Part shown: positions 18,684 to 27,019 of the stretch, piece by piece | Layout of the letters: each line of letters begins with the position of its first letter | Position numbering within the stretch: the first letter of the stretch is position 1 | Origin: Candidatus Puniceispirillum marinum IMCC1322 | GTDB taxonomy: Bacteria; Pseudomonadota; Alphaproteobacteria; Puniceispirillales; Puniceispirillaceae | Reading direction: 5' to 3' | NCBI RefSeq assembly: GCF_000024465.1 | Contig: NC_014010.1 | Coordinates: 2,269,001-2,333,000 of the forward strand | DNA: 64,000 bases | The notes under the pieces: model-generated | What the model was told of the DNA's origin: nothing | Databases searched by the model: none | Seen by the model: only the letters and a program-made list of their open reading frames with translations | Position numbers and translations under genes: made by a program

Positions 18684-18707
18684 CCTAATTTGTCAAAATA
18701 AATTAGG
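18684..18707. promoter_or_regulatory. Inverted repeat in tctD-tctC divergent promoter
   Basis: CCTAATTT and AAATTAGG face each other across 8 bases, 25 bases before tctC. CTAATTTATTT also occurs at about 18629-18640 near the regulator start, giving a direct repeat of CTAATTT. OmpR-type regulators commonly bind repeated sites, so this is a candidate TctD operator controlling both directions. Followed by GCTATTTTT, the repeat could alternatively form a weak hairpin. Confidence 0.45.
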
Positions 18708-18731
18708 CTATTTTTAGTGGAGGGATAACTA

Positions 18732-19694
18732 ATGAAAATAATTTCAAAAATGGCTCTGGCAGCTGTATTCAGTGTCGGCCTTGTCGGACAGTCTTATGCT
18801 GCTGAATGTATTGCACCAGCTAACCCTGGTGGTGGTTGGGATTTCACATGCCGTAGTATCACCAAGATCATGCATGATATCGGTGCGGTGGATGACCCGA
18901 TTCAGGTGACGAACATGGCTGGCGGTGGCGGCGGTCTCGCCTTTACGCATGTTGTGAATGAGCGCAATAGCGATGACGCGCTGATTGTGGCTGCATCTAC
19001 AGCTACAGCTACGCGTCTGGCGCAGAATGCCTATTCAGGCATGACATCTGATCAGGTTCGTTTTCTTGGCGCCATTGGTGCTGATCCGGGCGTGATTGTT
19101 GTTGCCAAGGACTCACCTTATAAGAATTTGAATGATCTGCTGGATGCGGTAATTGCGGATCCGTCAAAGCATGCTTTTGCAGGTGGATCAGCTGCAGGTG
19201 GTTATGACCATCTTAAAGTTCTGATGGCGCTTAAGCGTAAAGGCTTTACCGATATCAAAAAGGTGAAATATATCGGCGTTGATGGAGATGCCGATGCGAT
19301 CACCCAGACAGTTGGCGGTTTTACTGCTGCGATGACGGGTGACATTTCAGGCGTTGTTGGTTTCATCAAATCTGGTGATGTAAGAGTGCTTGCTTCATTT
19401 ACTGACGAGCGCATTCCGGGCTTTGAGAACATTCCGACTGCCAAAGAGCAGGGCATTGACGTTGTTGCTGTGAACTGGCGTGGTCTTTATACTCCAAAGG
19501 GTGCGTCGGACGCATCTTACAAGCAGTGGACCGAAGCCCTTCGCAAAGTTGGCGCTTCGGCTGAATGGAAAGAAGCCATGATGGCGAATGGTCTTGCACC
19601 GTTCAACAAAGTTGGTGGTGATTTCCAGTCATATGTTGATGGCGTGATCGGCGAAGTCCGTGCCATGTCAACCGAACTGGGTGTCATGAAGTAA
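18732..19694 (+). CDS. tctC: TTT transporter substrate-binding protein (TctC family)
   Basis: Periplasmic receptor of a tripartite tricarboxylate transporter. A Sec signal peptide covers about residues 1-23 (SYAAE). The mature protein has the Bug/TctC pattern CIAPANPGGGWDFTCRSI near its start, with the Gly-rich segment that grips a ligand carboxylate, and later AGGSAAGGYDHLKVLMALK (about 156-174). The 320-residue length is typical. A GGAGGG ribosome binding site precedes the ATG. It leads an operon with tctB, tctA, an AtuA-like gene and a DUF4387 gene and is divergent from the TctDE sensor operon. Confidence 0.92.
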   Translation: MKIISKMALAAVFSVGLVGQSYAAECIAPANPGGGWDFTCRSITKIMHDIGAVDDPIQVTNMAGGGGGLAFTHVVNERNSDDALIVAASTATATRLAQNAYSGMTSDQVRFLGAIGADPGVIVVAKDSPYKNLNDLLDAVIADPSKHAFAGGSAAGGYDHLKVLMALKRKGFTDIKKVKYIGVDGDADAITQTVGGFTAAMTGDISGVVGFIKSGDVRVLASFTDERIPGFENIPTAKEQGIDVVAVNWRGLYTPKGASDASYKQWTEALRKVGASAEWKEAMMANGLAPFNKVGGDFQSYVDGVIGEVRAMSTELGVMK

Positions 19695-20131
19695 TGTCCG
19701 ACCGTATAACCGGACTTATTGTTGCTGTGCTAGCGCTTGCATTTTTTGCAAGCGCTAGTCAGCTTGAGTCACCCTTTTTTGCCGATCCTGTTGGCCCAAA
19801 GACCTTTCCCTATATCATTGCATCAATCGCTTTTATTTCGGGCGTAACGATGGTTGTGTTACCTGACCCCGAACCGAAATGGCCGGGTTTGGCGATGTTA
19901 GGCAGAATTTCGATAGCGGTGGTCGTTTTGGTTTTCTATGCCTATGCGCTCAAGCCACTAGGCTTTTTGCTGCCCACTGCCCTAGCGGCTGGGGCGCTAT
20001 CCTATCAGATCGTTCCAAACCGACTTGCATCGGCATTGATAGGCATTGGCCTGTCGGGTGGTTTGTTTATCGTTTTTAAATTCGCGCTGGGCCTTGGGTT
20101 ATTTGCCCTGCCGCGCTGGTTGTGGAGCTAG
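19694..20131 (+). CDS. tctB: TTT transporter small membrane subunit (TctB family)
   Basis: Small membrane subunit of the tripartite tricarboxylate transporter. Four hydrophobic helices span its 145 residues, with the family feature of a first helix followed by FFADPVGPKTFPYIIA (about residues 28-43). The start codon overlaps the tctC stop by one base (TAATG), so the two are translationally coupled. Its role is accessory to TctA in sodium- or proton-driven uptake of a carboxylate. Confidence 0.88.
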   Translation: MSDRITGLIVAVLALAFFASASQLESPFFADPVGPKTFPYIIASIAFISGVTMVVLPDPEPKWPGLAMLGRISIAVVVLVFYAYALKPLGFLLPTALAAGALSYQIVPNRLASALIGIGLSGGLFIVFKFALGLGLFALPRWLWS

Positions 20132-20137
20132 AGGCTT

Positions 20138-21649
20138 ATGGATCTGCTTGCAAATCTTGCGCTGGGTTTTTCAGTTGCGCTAACACCTACGACGCTGGCT
20201 TTGGCGGTGGCGGGATGTATTCTGGGCACGATGATTGGTGCCTTGCCGGGGCTTGGCCCGTCAAATGGTGTTGCCATTTTGATTCCGTTATCATTTTCTT
20301 TTGGGCTGGATGCGACCCAGGCGCTGGTATTGATGACAGCGGTTTATTACGGTGCCATGTATGGTGGCCGTATTTCATCGATTCTACTGAATATTCCAGG
20401 TGACGAGCCGGCGATGATGACAACCTTGGATGGCTATCCAATGGCCAAACAGGGTCGTGCTGGCGATGCGCTTGTGCTGTCGGGTGTTGCCTCATTTGTT
20501 GGTGCGCTTCTGGCTACAGTGGGATTGATGCTGCTTGCACCTATTCTGGCGCGAGTGGCTTTCCTGTTTGGGCCCGCTGAATATTTTGCACTTTACTTAT
20601 TGGCCTTTTGTACATTAGGTGGCATTGGATCAAAGAATCAGGCAAAAGCAGCGATAGCGGTTTGTCTTGGTCTTGGCATTGCCATGATTGGTGTTGACAG
20701 TTCGACAGGCTTAACGCGGTTCACCGGTGGTAGTCTGCATTTGTTTGATGGTGTTGATTTTCTGGTAGCCATTGTCGGTCTGTTTGCCGTGGCTGAGGTG
20801 TTTGTCTTTATTGAAAGTCATGGCAAGGACTCGGCGATTGGTGTTCAGCTTGAAAAAGTTACGATACCTGTTCGTGACATCATTGCCACGCGCTGGACGA
20901 TGTTGCGTTCGACTGTCATCGGATTTGTTGCGGGTCTCTTGCCGGGTGCTGGCGCGTCATTAGGCAGTTTTCTTGCCTATATGAGCGAAAAAGCCATAGC
21001 GCCGGATAAATCCAATTTTGGCAAAGGTGATCCGCGTGGTGTTGCGGCACCCGAAGCGGGTAATAATGCCGCGGCAGGTGGGGCATTGGTGCCGATGCTA
21101 ACATTAGGCGTTCCGGGATCGGGAACGACTGCCGTCTTGCTGGCTTTGTTGATGACCTTGAATATCACGCCGGGGCCATTGCTATTTACCGAGCGTCCTG
21201 AGGTTGTCTGGGGGCTTATTGCATCTTTGTTGATTGCCAATTTTGTGTTGTTGATCCTCAATGTTCCGCTTGTGAAGATGTTCAGCCGCATTCTGCAAGT
21301 GCCTGCGGCAGTCTTGTTGCCTGCGGTGACGATGATTTCCTTTGTTGGCATATTTTCGCTGTCAGGCAGTCATTTTGATCTTTTGCTGATGATCGGCTTT
21401 GGCCTGCTTGGCTATGTATTGCGTAAATTGTCAATTCCAGCTGTGCCAGTGATCCTTGGTATTCTTCTGGGGGGACATATGGAAGTCAGCTTACGTCGCG
21501 CCATGGTGCTATCGGATGGTGATTGGGTCTATCTGTTTTCGTCGCCTATTTCGATTGGCCTATGGATAGCTGCGTTTTTGGGCTTTATTGCACCGTTGTT
21601 TCTGCGTTCCTATCTGAAAGCACCTAAGTCGCCTGTGGACAAAGTCTGA
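20138..21649 (+). CDS. tctA: TTT transporter large membrane subunit (TctA family)
   Basis: Main carrier subunit of the tripartite tricarboxylate transporter, with about 11-12 helices over 503 residues. The family signature GTMIGALPGLGPSNGVAIL (about residues 29-47) and its repeat VAGLLPGAGASLGSFLAYM (about 265-283) are visible, as is ILLNIPGDEPAMMTTLDGYP (about 81-100). A GAGG ribosome binding site lies before the ATG, 6 bases after tctB. Its stop overlaps the AtuA-like start (TGATG), which ties uptake directly to the next enzyme pair. Confidence 0.94.
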   Translation: MDLLANLALGFSVALTPTTLALAVAGCILGTMIGALPGLGPSNGVAILIPLSFSFGLDATQALVLMTAVYYGAMYGGRISSILLNIPGDEPAMMTTLDGYPMAKQGRAGDALVLSGVASFVGALLATVGLMLLAPILARVAFLFGPAEYFALYLLAFCTLGGIGSKNQAKAAIAVCLGLGIAMIGVDSSTGLTRFTGGSLHLFDGVDFLVAIVGLFAVAEVFVFIESHGKDSAIGVQLEKVTIPVRDIIATRWTMLRSTVIGFVAGLLPGAGASLGSFLAYMSEKAIAPDKSNFGKGDPRGVAAPEAGNNAAAGGALVPMLTLGVPGSGTTAVLLALLMTLNITPGPLLFTERPEVVWGLIASLLIANFVLLILNVPLVKMFSRILQVPAAVLLPAVTMISFVGIFSLSGSHFDLLLMIGFGLLGYVLRKLSIPAVPVILGILLGGHMEVSLRRAMVLSDGDWVYLFSSPISIGLWIAAFLGFIAPLFLRSYLKAPKSPVDKV

Positions 21650-23034
21650 TGCCAACGCGCGTTCTGGTTCCGTCAGGTGTTTTGGGGCTAGGCTTTGATG
21701 TAAAAGCATTGGAGCGCGGTATTGCCGCCAAGCCAGATATTATCTGCATTGACGGTGGCTCGACCGATAGTGGCCCCTATTATCTGGGTACGGGTACGTC
21801 AAAATATGCCCGCGATGTTTGTAAGGCAGAATGGCGTCATTTGATGCAGGCGCGAGCTGTGGCTGATGTGCCATTGGTGATTGGATCATGTGGCACCTGC
21901 GGCACCAATAGTGCCGTTGACTGGATGTATGATATCACCGTTGAACTGGCCAAAGAGTTAGGTCAGACCTTGTCAGTGGCGCGGCTGTATGCGGATCAGT
22001 CGCCACACCAGATTGCCAACGCCTTTGACGCTGGTCGCGTGACGCCACTTATGCCAGCACCCGACATTGATGCAGATGATATTCGCGGGTTTAGTAATAT
22101 TGTCGCTTTAGCAGGTGCCGAAGCCATTACGGCGGCTTTGGCAAGTGGGGCTGATATCATATTAGCCGGACGCACCACCGATACCGCCGTGATTTCGGCT
22201 TTGCCCATAGAAAATGGTGATCATGCGGGTGCCGCGTGGCATGGTGCAAAAATCGCCGAATGTGGTGCCTTTTGTTCGACCAACCCTGGCAGTGGCGTGA
22301 TCCTTGTCGAATTTGACGAAAGCGGATTTACCGTTGAGGCGATGGCCAAGGATGCGATTTGCACGCCACATTCGGTATCGGCGCATATGCTGTATGAAAA
22401 TGTTGATCCCTATATTCTATATGAACCAGGGGGGCATCTTGATGTGACAGGTGCAACCTATACTGCCGAAAGCAACCGCCGCGTCCGGGTCGAAGGTTCG
22501 GCATGGATACCGTCAGATACATATACGGTCAAGCTTGAGGCCGCAAAAATTGCCGGCTACCAGACAACAATGATGGCGATTATTCGTGACGCACATTATG
22601 TCAAAAACAGCTCTGTTTGGATTGAACGCCTGACCCGCTTTTTGCATGATAAGATTGCCGATTGTACTGATCTTGGGAGTGATGATTATTCGCTGGAATT
22701 TCGATTGATCGGAGTAAATGCGGCACTTGGCGTGCTTGAAAATCGCCAGCCATCTGCCGATGCTATGCCTGTTGAAGTTGGGGTTTTGCTGATCATTACG
22801 GCAACTGATCAGATGATCGCGACCGACTTGTCAAAGCTGATTAATCCATTTCTACTCCATTATCCCCTGAGCGAGCAGGAAGATCTGCCAACCTTTGCCT
22901 TTCCATATTCACCAGCGCATTCGGATCGTGGCGCGTTGTATGAATTCGCCCTTAACCATGTACTTACACTTGATGCGCCGATGGATGCCTTTACCCTCAA
23001 ATTGTCACAGATAGCCGAGGTGGCAGATGACTAA
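21649..23034 (+). CDS. AtuA-like protein (acyclic terpene utilisation family, DUF1446)
   Basis: A 461-residue cytoplasmic protein of the AtuA/DUF1446 family, first named from acyclic terpene breakdown in Pseudomonas but found in many other clusters with unknown reactions. Typical segments are IDGGSTDSGPYYLGTG (about residues 35-50), VIGSCGTCGTNSAVDW (about 82-97) and ILAGRTTDTAVISALP (about 170-185). It overlaps tctA by one base and the DUF4387 gene by 8 bases. AtuA-like and DUF4387 proteins commonly occur side by side, so they probably form one enzyme acting on the carboxylate imported by TctCBA. The reaction is unknown. Confidence 0.85.
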   Translation: MPTRVLVPSGVLGLGFDVKALERGIAAKPDIICIDGGSTDSGPYYLGTGTSKYARDVCKAEWRHLMQARAVADVPLVIGSCGTCGTNSAVDWMYDITVELAKELGQTLSVARLYADQSPHQIANAFDAGRVTPLMPAPDIDADDIRGFSNIVALAGAEAITAALASGADIILAGRTTDTAVISALPIENGDHAGAAWHGAKIAECGAFCSTNPGSGVILVEFDESGFTVEAMAKDAICTPHSVSAHMLYENVDPYILYEPGGHLDVTGATYTAESNRRVRVEGSAWIPSDTYTVKLEAAKIAGYQTTMMAIIRDAHYVKNSSVWIERLTRFLHDKIADCTDLGSDDYSLEFRLIGVNAALGVLENRQPSADAMPVEVGVLLIITATDQMIATDLSKLINPFLLHYPLSEQEDLPTFAFPYSPAHSDRGALYEFALNHVLTLDAPMDAFTLKLSQIAEVADD

Positions 23035-23329
23035 TCTTGGGTCTGTGGTCACAAAGATACGCTCAAAGAATGCAGGGCCTTTCTGGATCACTGTTGATAT
23101 TTTCTGCGGATCAGATGCCGTTTTTAATCAGGTTTGCGCGCGCCTGACGCCAGCTATAGTGGCGGCGCTGACAGGACATGATGAGACAGCGGTCAAGCGC
23201 TTTGAAATGCGCGACCTGTCAGTGTTGAAACTCAGCTTTGCACGGCATCATGTGCAGGGTAGCCGCTATGACCGCGATATGCATGGCGCCCAGATCGCCA
23301 CCCTCTTTGCCGAATGGGATATGGGTTAA
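23027..23329 (+). CDS. DUF4387 family protein
   Basis: A 100-residue protein of the DUF4387 family, the usual small partner of AtuA-like proteins. The family pattern SKNAGPFWITVDIFC sits at about residues 14-28 and RHHVQGSRYDRDMHGAQ at about 74-90. It overlaps the AtuA-like gene by 8 bases and ends the TctCBA operon. The tight coupling suggests a two-subunit enzyme. No catalytic residues can be assigned with confidence. Confidence 0.85.
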   Translation: MTNLGSVVTKIRSKNAGPFWITVDIFCGSDAVFNQVCARLTPAIVAALTGHDETAVKRFEMRDLSVLKLSFARHHVQGSRYDRDMHGAQIATLFAEWDMG

Positions 23330-23425
23330 TCTCGTTAAAACCCCGAACAGATATTGCAATCGCTGGAACAAAGTGAGACGGTCTATTCATCGCCTTTGAT
23401 GAATGGCAAGTCGTGAGCATGTAGT

Positions 23426-24214
23426 ATGGATGTTACATTTTTTGGGGTTCGTGGATCGACGCCGGTATCGGGTAAGGATTATATCGAATTTGGCGGTAGC
23501 ACCACATCGTTTGAAATCATCACCCCGCAATGCCAGATCATTTTTGACACAGGCAGTGGATTTCGAAACATCAAAATTCGCGACGATCTGCCTGTCTTTA
23601 TTCTCTACAGCCATTTTCATCATGATCATATTCAGGGGCTGGCTTTCAATCCCAGCTTGTTTGCATGCAGGCAGAATGTCTATGTTTGCAGTGCGCTGAC
23701 CGACAAGGTTGGTCTTCGTGAAAAGTTGCAAAGCTATTTCAGTGGGAGCTATTTTCCCGTTGATGCGTTCTCGGCACTAAGTCATCTCGAATTTATCGAT
23801 TTTGCCGCGCTGAATACTGAGTTGCCAGCGGGCCATATGATGGCGTCTATTCAGCTGAACCATCCAGGCGGCGCCAGTGGCTATCGGCTAACCGCAGATG
23901 ACAGGACGCTATGCTTCTTTCAGGATCACGAACATGAACCTGCCAGTCAGGCGGCATTACATGAATTTGCATCATATTCTGATCTGGTTGTCTGGGATGG
24001 GATGTTTACCGATGCCGAGTTGCAAAACAAAAAAGGCTGGGGACATTCATCGGTAGAACAGGGTGTTCAATTTGCGGCTGAAACTTTATGTAAAAGGCTT
24101 GCGATAGCGCATCACGCACCCTCACGAACCGATATTGATATCCGCGCCTTACAAGCTAAACATGAAAATGAAATTGTTTTTTTTGCGCGTGAAGCTATGG
24201 CGCTGTCGATCTAA
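23426..24214 (+). CDS. MBL-fold metallo-hydrolase
   Basis: A metallo-beta-lactamase-fold hydrolase. The metal motif HxHxDH is readable as YSHFHHDHIQG (about residues 68-78), preceded by FFGVRGSTPVSG near the start and IIFDTGSG (about 41-48), a pattern shared with phosphodiesterase-like MBL proteins. Further His residues in LNHPGGASGY and AHHAPSR complete the site. The 262-residue length fits. It starts 97 bases after the TTT operon and is followed after 17 bases by a cNMP-binding protein, so the two may form a cyclic-nucleotide or second-messenger pair (inference). Confidence 0.82.
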   Translation: MDVTFFGVRGSTPVSGKDYIEFGGSTTSFEIITPQCQIIFDTGSGFRNIKIRDDLPVFILYSHFHHDHIQGLAFNPSLFACRQNVYVCSALTDKVGLREKLQSYFSGSYFPVDAFSALSHLEFIDFAALNTELPAGHMMASIQLNHPGGASGYRLTADDRTLCFFQDHEHEPASQAALHEFASYSDLVVWDGMFTDAELQNKKGWGHSSVEQGVQFAAETLCKRLAIAHHAPSRTDIDIRALQAKHENEIVFFAREAMALSI

Positions 24215-24231
24215 TACAAGGGTAAGTAAAA

Positions 24232-24570
24232 ATGCGTAAAATTGAATATAGAGCATTACAAAGTGTGTTCAAATCAGGTGATTTGTCCGAGGACATATTT
24301 TTCCTGACCAAGGGTGAGGTGGGAATTTTCCTGCCTGATAATAATACCAAGGACCCCAATTTTATAATTGGCGAAAATGAAATTTTTGGTGAAATGGGCG
24401 TTATCGAGGATGAACTTCGCATGGGGGAAGCGCGCTGTATGACAGCATGTGAAATCCTTGCGGTTTCGAAAAAGGAATTTGACGACAAGGTATCGCAATC
24501 GGATCTGTTTGTACGTGGGGTGTTGCGTATCTTGTCCTATCGCTTGCGGACGCTGCAAAAAAACCGTTAG
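24232..24570 (+). CDS. Single-domain cyclic-nucleotide-binding (cNMP) protein
   Basis: A 112-residue Crp-type cyclic-nucleotide-binding fold without a DNA-binding domain. The cassette region reads NEIFGEMGVIEDELRMGEAR (about residues 47-66). It is diverged from the canonical R(S/T)A pattern, so ligand binding is uncertain. It lies 17 bases after the MBL hydrolase gene and shares its direction. It is a distant relative of the cNMP protein at 5136-5528. Confidence 0.75.
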   Translation: MRKIEYRALQSVFKSGDLSEDIFFLTKGEVGIFLPDNNTKDPNFIIGENEIFGEMGVIEDELRMGEARCMTACEILAVSKKEFDDKVSQSDLFVRGVLRILSYRLRTLQKNR

Positions 24571-24648
24571 CTTCGTCCAGACAAAGCCTAGGCCCGTGGC
24601 TTTGCAGACACCTGAACAGAGATCTTTAGGTATTCATAGGTAGGCAAA

Positions 24649-25491
24649 ATGGATTTTACCGTGATTGTTGTGGTTTTGCTGGCGGCCTTTTTGCATGCCT
24701 TCTGGAATTTTCAGGTCCGTGGAAGTGATGATAAAGCGCTAGGCATAGGCGCGATCATGATAGGGCACCTGCCGCTTGCTATTGCGGGACTGCTATTTGT
24801 TGGTTTGCCACCTGTTTCTAGTTGGCCATATCTGCTGGGAAGTGCGGTTTTTCATCTGGGGTATCAGGTGTTTTTGATGAATGCGTATCGGCATGGCGAA
24901 CTGACGCAGATTTATCCGATTGCGCGCGGTGTTGCCCCCCTGCTTATTACGCTTGTCAGCATGCTGGTGATCAAAAGTGATTTTTCACAGCAACAGCTTG
25001 TCGGCATTACAATGGTGTCCGGGGGTATTATCCTGCATGGTATTTTCCAGTTTCACCGAACACAGACACCGTTGACGGGTTTGGCTCTGGCGTTGATTAC
25101 TGGTTGCTTTATTGCGGGCTATTCGCTGGTCGATGGGCATGGAACACGCCATGCGGGCAGTGCGCTGAGCTTTTATGGGATGGTGACCATCATCAATGGC
25201 GTGGTTTTCATGGTATATTTGCGGCTGTTTTATCCCGGGGTTCTCAGTCGTATTTCGACAGAAGGGCGTAAAATTCTCCTGATCGGGGGGAATTTGTCCT
25301 ATATCGCCTATGTGCTGGTTTTATGGGCGTGTTTATCAGCACCCATCGCCGTTGTATCTGCTTTGCGCGAGACGTCGGTGATTTTTGCGTTGTTGCTTGG
25401 CACTATGCTGCTCAAGGAAAAACTAACAGCTATGAAAATTGTCGTGACAATAATCATTCTTGCCGGCGTCATCACTTTACGGCTTGCCTGA
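24649..25491 (+). CDS. EamA-family (DMT) transporter
   Basis: A ten-helix metabolite carrier of the EamA/DMT type, 280 residues. The first repeat opens with VVLLAAFLHAFWNFQVRGSD and carries QIYPIARGVAPLLITLVS at about residues 87-104, which is the typical helix 4 pattern. The second repeat begins near residue 142. The substrate is unknown. It converges with a possible tiny His-rich ORF whose stop lies 2 bases beyond its own stop. Confidence 0.82.
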   Translation: MDFTVIVVVLLAAFLHAFWNFQVRGSDDKALGIGAIMIGHLPLAIAGLLFVGLPPVSSWPYLLGSAVFHLGYQVFLMNAYRHGELTQIYPIARGVAPLLITLVSMLVIKSDFSQQQLVGITMVSGGIILHGIFQFHRTQTPLTGLALALITGCFIAGYSLVDGHGTRHAGSALSFYGMVTIINGVVFMVYLRLFYPGVLSRISTEGRKILLIGGNLSYIAYVLVLWACLSAPIAVVSALRETSVIFALLLGTMLLKEKLTAMKIVVTIIILAGVITLRLA

Positions 25492-25492
25492 G

Positions 25493-25615
25493 TTATGAAT
25501 AATAATAATGATGATTATGATCATGATGATCTTCTTCCTCCTCCTCCATGTTATCAGTATGACGTTCAATCAAAGAAAGTATCTTCATAAAAATGATATT
25601 GCGACTCATTATCAT
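25493..25615 (-). CDS. Candidate 40-residue His/Glu-rich microprotein
   Basis: A short open frame on the minus strand from ATG 25615 to TAA 25493 gives 40 residues. The first 22 are mildly hydrophobic to neutral (MIMSRNIIFMKILSLIERHT, then DN). The rest is Met, five Glu, DHHDHNHH and three Tyr, a metal-chelating composition. It starts 37 bases downstream, in its own direction, from a near-perfect Fur-like box (25652-25688) that it shares with the divergent iron-binding-protein gene. No clear ribosome binding site precedes any of its ATG codons (25615, 25609, 25588), and the run of GAG/CAT codons could be a chance low-complexity stretch, so coding status is uncertain. Confidence 0.35.
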   Translation of the reverse strand: MIMSRNIIFMKILSLIERHTDNMEEEEEDHHDHNHHYYYS

Positions 25616-25651
25616 TTTTATTATTGACAATGCTATTTGAACTATTTAGAA

Positions 25652-25688
25652 ATTAAGAATAATAATCATTCTCATTACTATTCTTAAT
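25652..25688. promoter_or_regulatory. Fur-like iron box
   Basis: A long imperfect palindrome, ATTAAGAAT at one end and ATTCTTAAT at the other, with the core ATAATCATTCTC matching the Fur consensus half ATAATCATTATC in 11 of 12 positions. It lies in the 363-base gap between the EamA gene and the Fe(III)-binding-protein gene. The gene content (iron-type binding protein downstream) supports iron control. In alphaproteobacteria, Fur, Mur or Irr could be the binder, and which one is not decidable here. Confidence 0.65.
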
Positions 25689-25854
25689 GTGATGAAAGAT
25701 GATTTATGATCTTTCGTTGGCTTGGGGTACGCTATACCGATAATAAGTCATCGGGTGATTGATTCATATCTGGCTCCATATAGTAAATGCTGGTGCCGCT
25801 ATCACGCCAGCTTGTGGCGTTACTACTGACTAGGATTAGTAAAGGAAAATCGAC

Positions 25855-26886
25855 GTGAAGACTTATATATCAAGATTTATCATCAAGCTTGCCATGATTG
25901 GCGCTGTCGTCTTTGGGCATGCCGCGGCGCACGCCTCGGAGCTGAATATATACTCGCATCGTCAGGCCTTTTTGATCACCCCGTTTCTGGACGCCTTTAC
26001 AGCCGAAACAGGCATTAAGACCAATGTGGTCTTTGCGTCCAAAGGTCTGGCGCAACGGCTTGCAGCCGAGGGGGCCAACAGCCCTGCTGATCTTGTGCTT
26101 ACGGTAGATATTGCCCGTCTTAGTGTGTATGCCGAAAAGGGTCTTTTGGCGCCTGTTCAGTCAGATATTCTCAACCGGGTCATCCCACAACATCTGCGGA
26201 GTCAGGATGGCACATGGTTTGGCTTATCAAAACGCAGCCGGATTGTTGGCGTGTCAAAGGATCGGGTTGCTGCTGACGCTGTGCTTCGCATTGAGGATCT
26301 GGCTGATCCAAAATGGCGCGGCAAGATTTGCTCGCGTCCAGGATCGCATGTATATAACCGTGCGCTGGTAGCGTCGATGATTGCTGCCCATGGCGAGGTC
26401 AAGGCCGAAGCCTGGGCGCGAGATCTGGTTGCTAATTTTGCCCGACGCCCTCAGGGTAATGACCGTTCGCAGGTGAAAGCTATCTTCGAGGGCCAGTGCG
26501 ATATTGCCATTCTCAATCATTATTATTACGGCAAGTTGCTCACCTCTGATGATGCCGCACATCGCCAGTGGGCTGATTCAATAAATGTTGTTTTTCCCAA
26601 TCAGGGCGCGGATGATCGTGGTGCGCATGTGAATATTTCAGGTGGGGGCATCGCTATTCATTCCAAGAATAAGGGGGATGCCCAACGCCTTCTGGAATTT
26701 CTGGTATCTGAAAAGGCGCAAAGCCTCTATGCCAAAATCAATTATGAATATCCAGTTGATGAAAGCCTGGATCTTCCCGATGATCTCAAGCTTTGGGGCA
26801 CCTTCAAAGAAGATCAAACCCCCATATCCGAGATTGCCAGACTGTCAGTCACTGCTCAGAAAATTATTGATCGGGTTGGCTGGTAG
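25855..26886 (+). CDS. Fe(III) ABC transporter substrate-binding protein (FutA/FbpA type)
   Basis: Periplasmic iron-binding protein of the FbpA/FutA family. A Sec signal peptide covers about residues 1-27 (AAHASE). The mature start ELNIYSHRQAFLITPFLDAF is characteristic. Metal-type tyrosines occur in NHYYYGKLL (about residues 221-229), and DPKWRGKICSRPG (about 150-162) is a family motif. The start is GTG with AAAGGAAAA ahead. A Fur-like box lies about 170 bases upstream. The permease and ATPase genes that normally follow are absent. A P450 gene comes next, so this protein must work with transporter parts encoded elsewhere. Confidence 0.9.
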   Translation: MKTYISRFIIKLAMIGAVVFGHAAAHASELNIYSHRQAFLITPFLDAFTAETGIKTNVVFASKGLAQRLAAEGANSPADLVLTVDIARLSVYAEKGLLAPVQSDILNRVIPQHLRSQDGTWFGLSKRSRIVGVSKDRVAADAVLRIEDLADPKWRGKICSRPGSHVYNRALVASMIAAHGEVKAEAWARDLVANFARRPQGNDRSQVKAIFEGQCDIAILNHYYYGKLLTSDDAAHRQWADSINVVFPNQGADDRGAHVNISGGGIAIHSKNKGDAQRLLEFLVSEKAQSLYAKINYEYPVDESLDLPDDLKLWGTFKEDQTPISEIARLSVTAQKIIDRVGW

Positions 26887-27019
26887 ACCGATCAGTTAAT
26901 GCGTTTCCCGGTAGGCGAAAAGTGCGCTTACCCAGGCATGATGAGGTTTTGGATACTCCTTTGCTTGTCGATGATTTATCTATAGGCTCAATATATTTAT
27001 GTAAGTGATGGAGTTGTTT

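Noticed and set aside
25498-25549. Trinucleotide-rich stretch as a CRISPR or simple repeat
   Set aside because: The units are imperfect and have no spacers. It is better described as low-complexity sequence or a His/Glu-rich coding tail.
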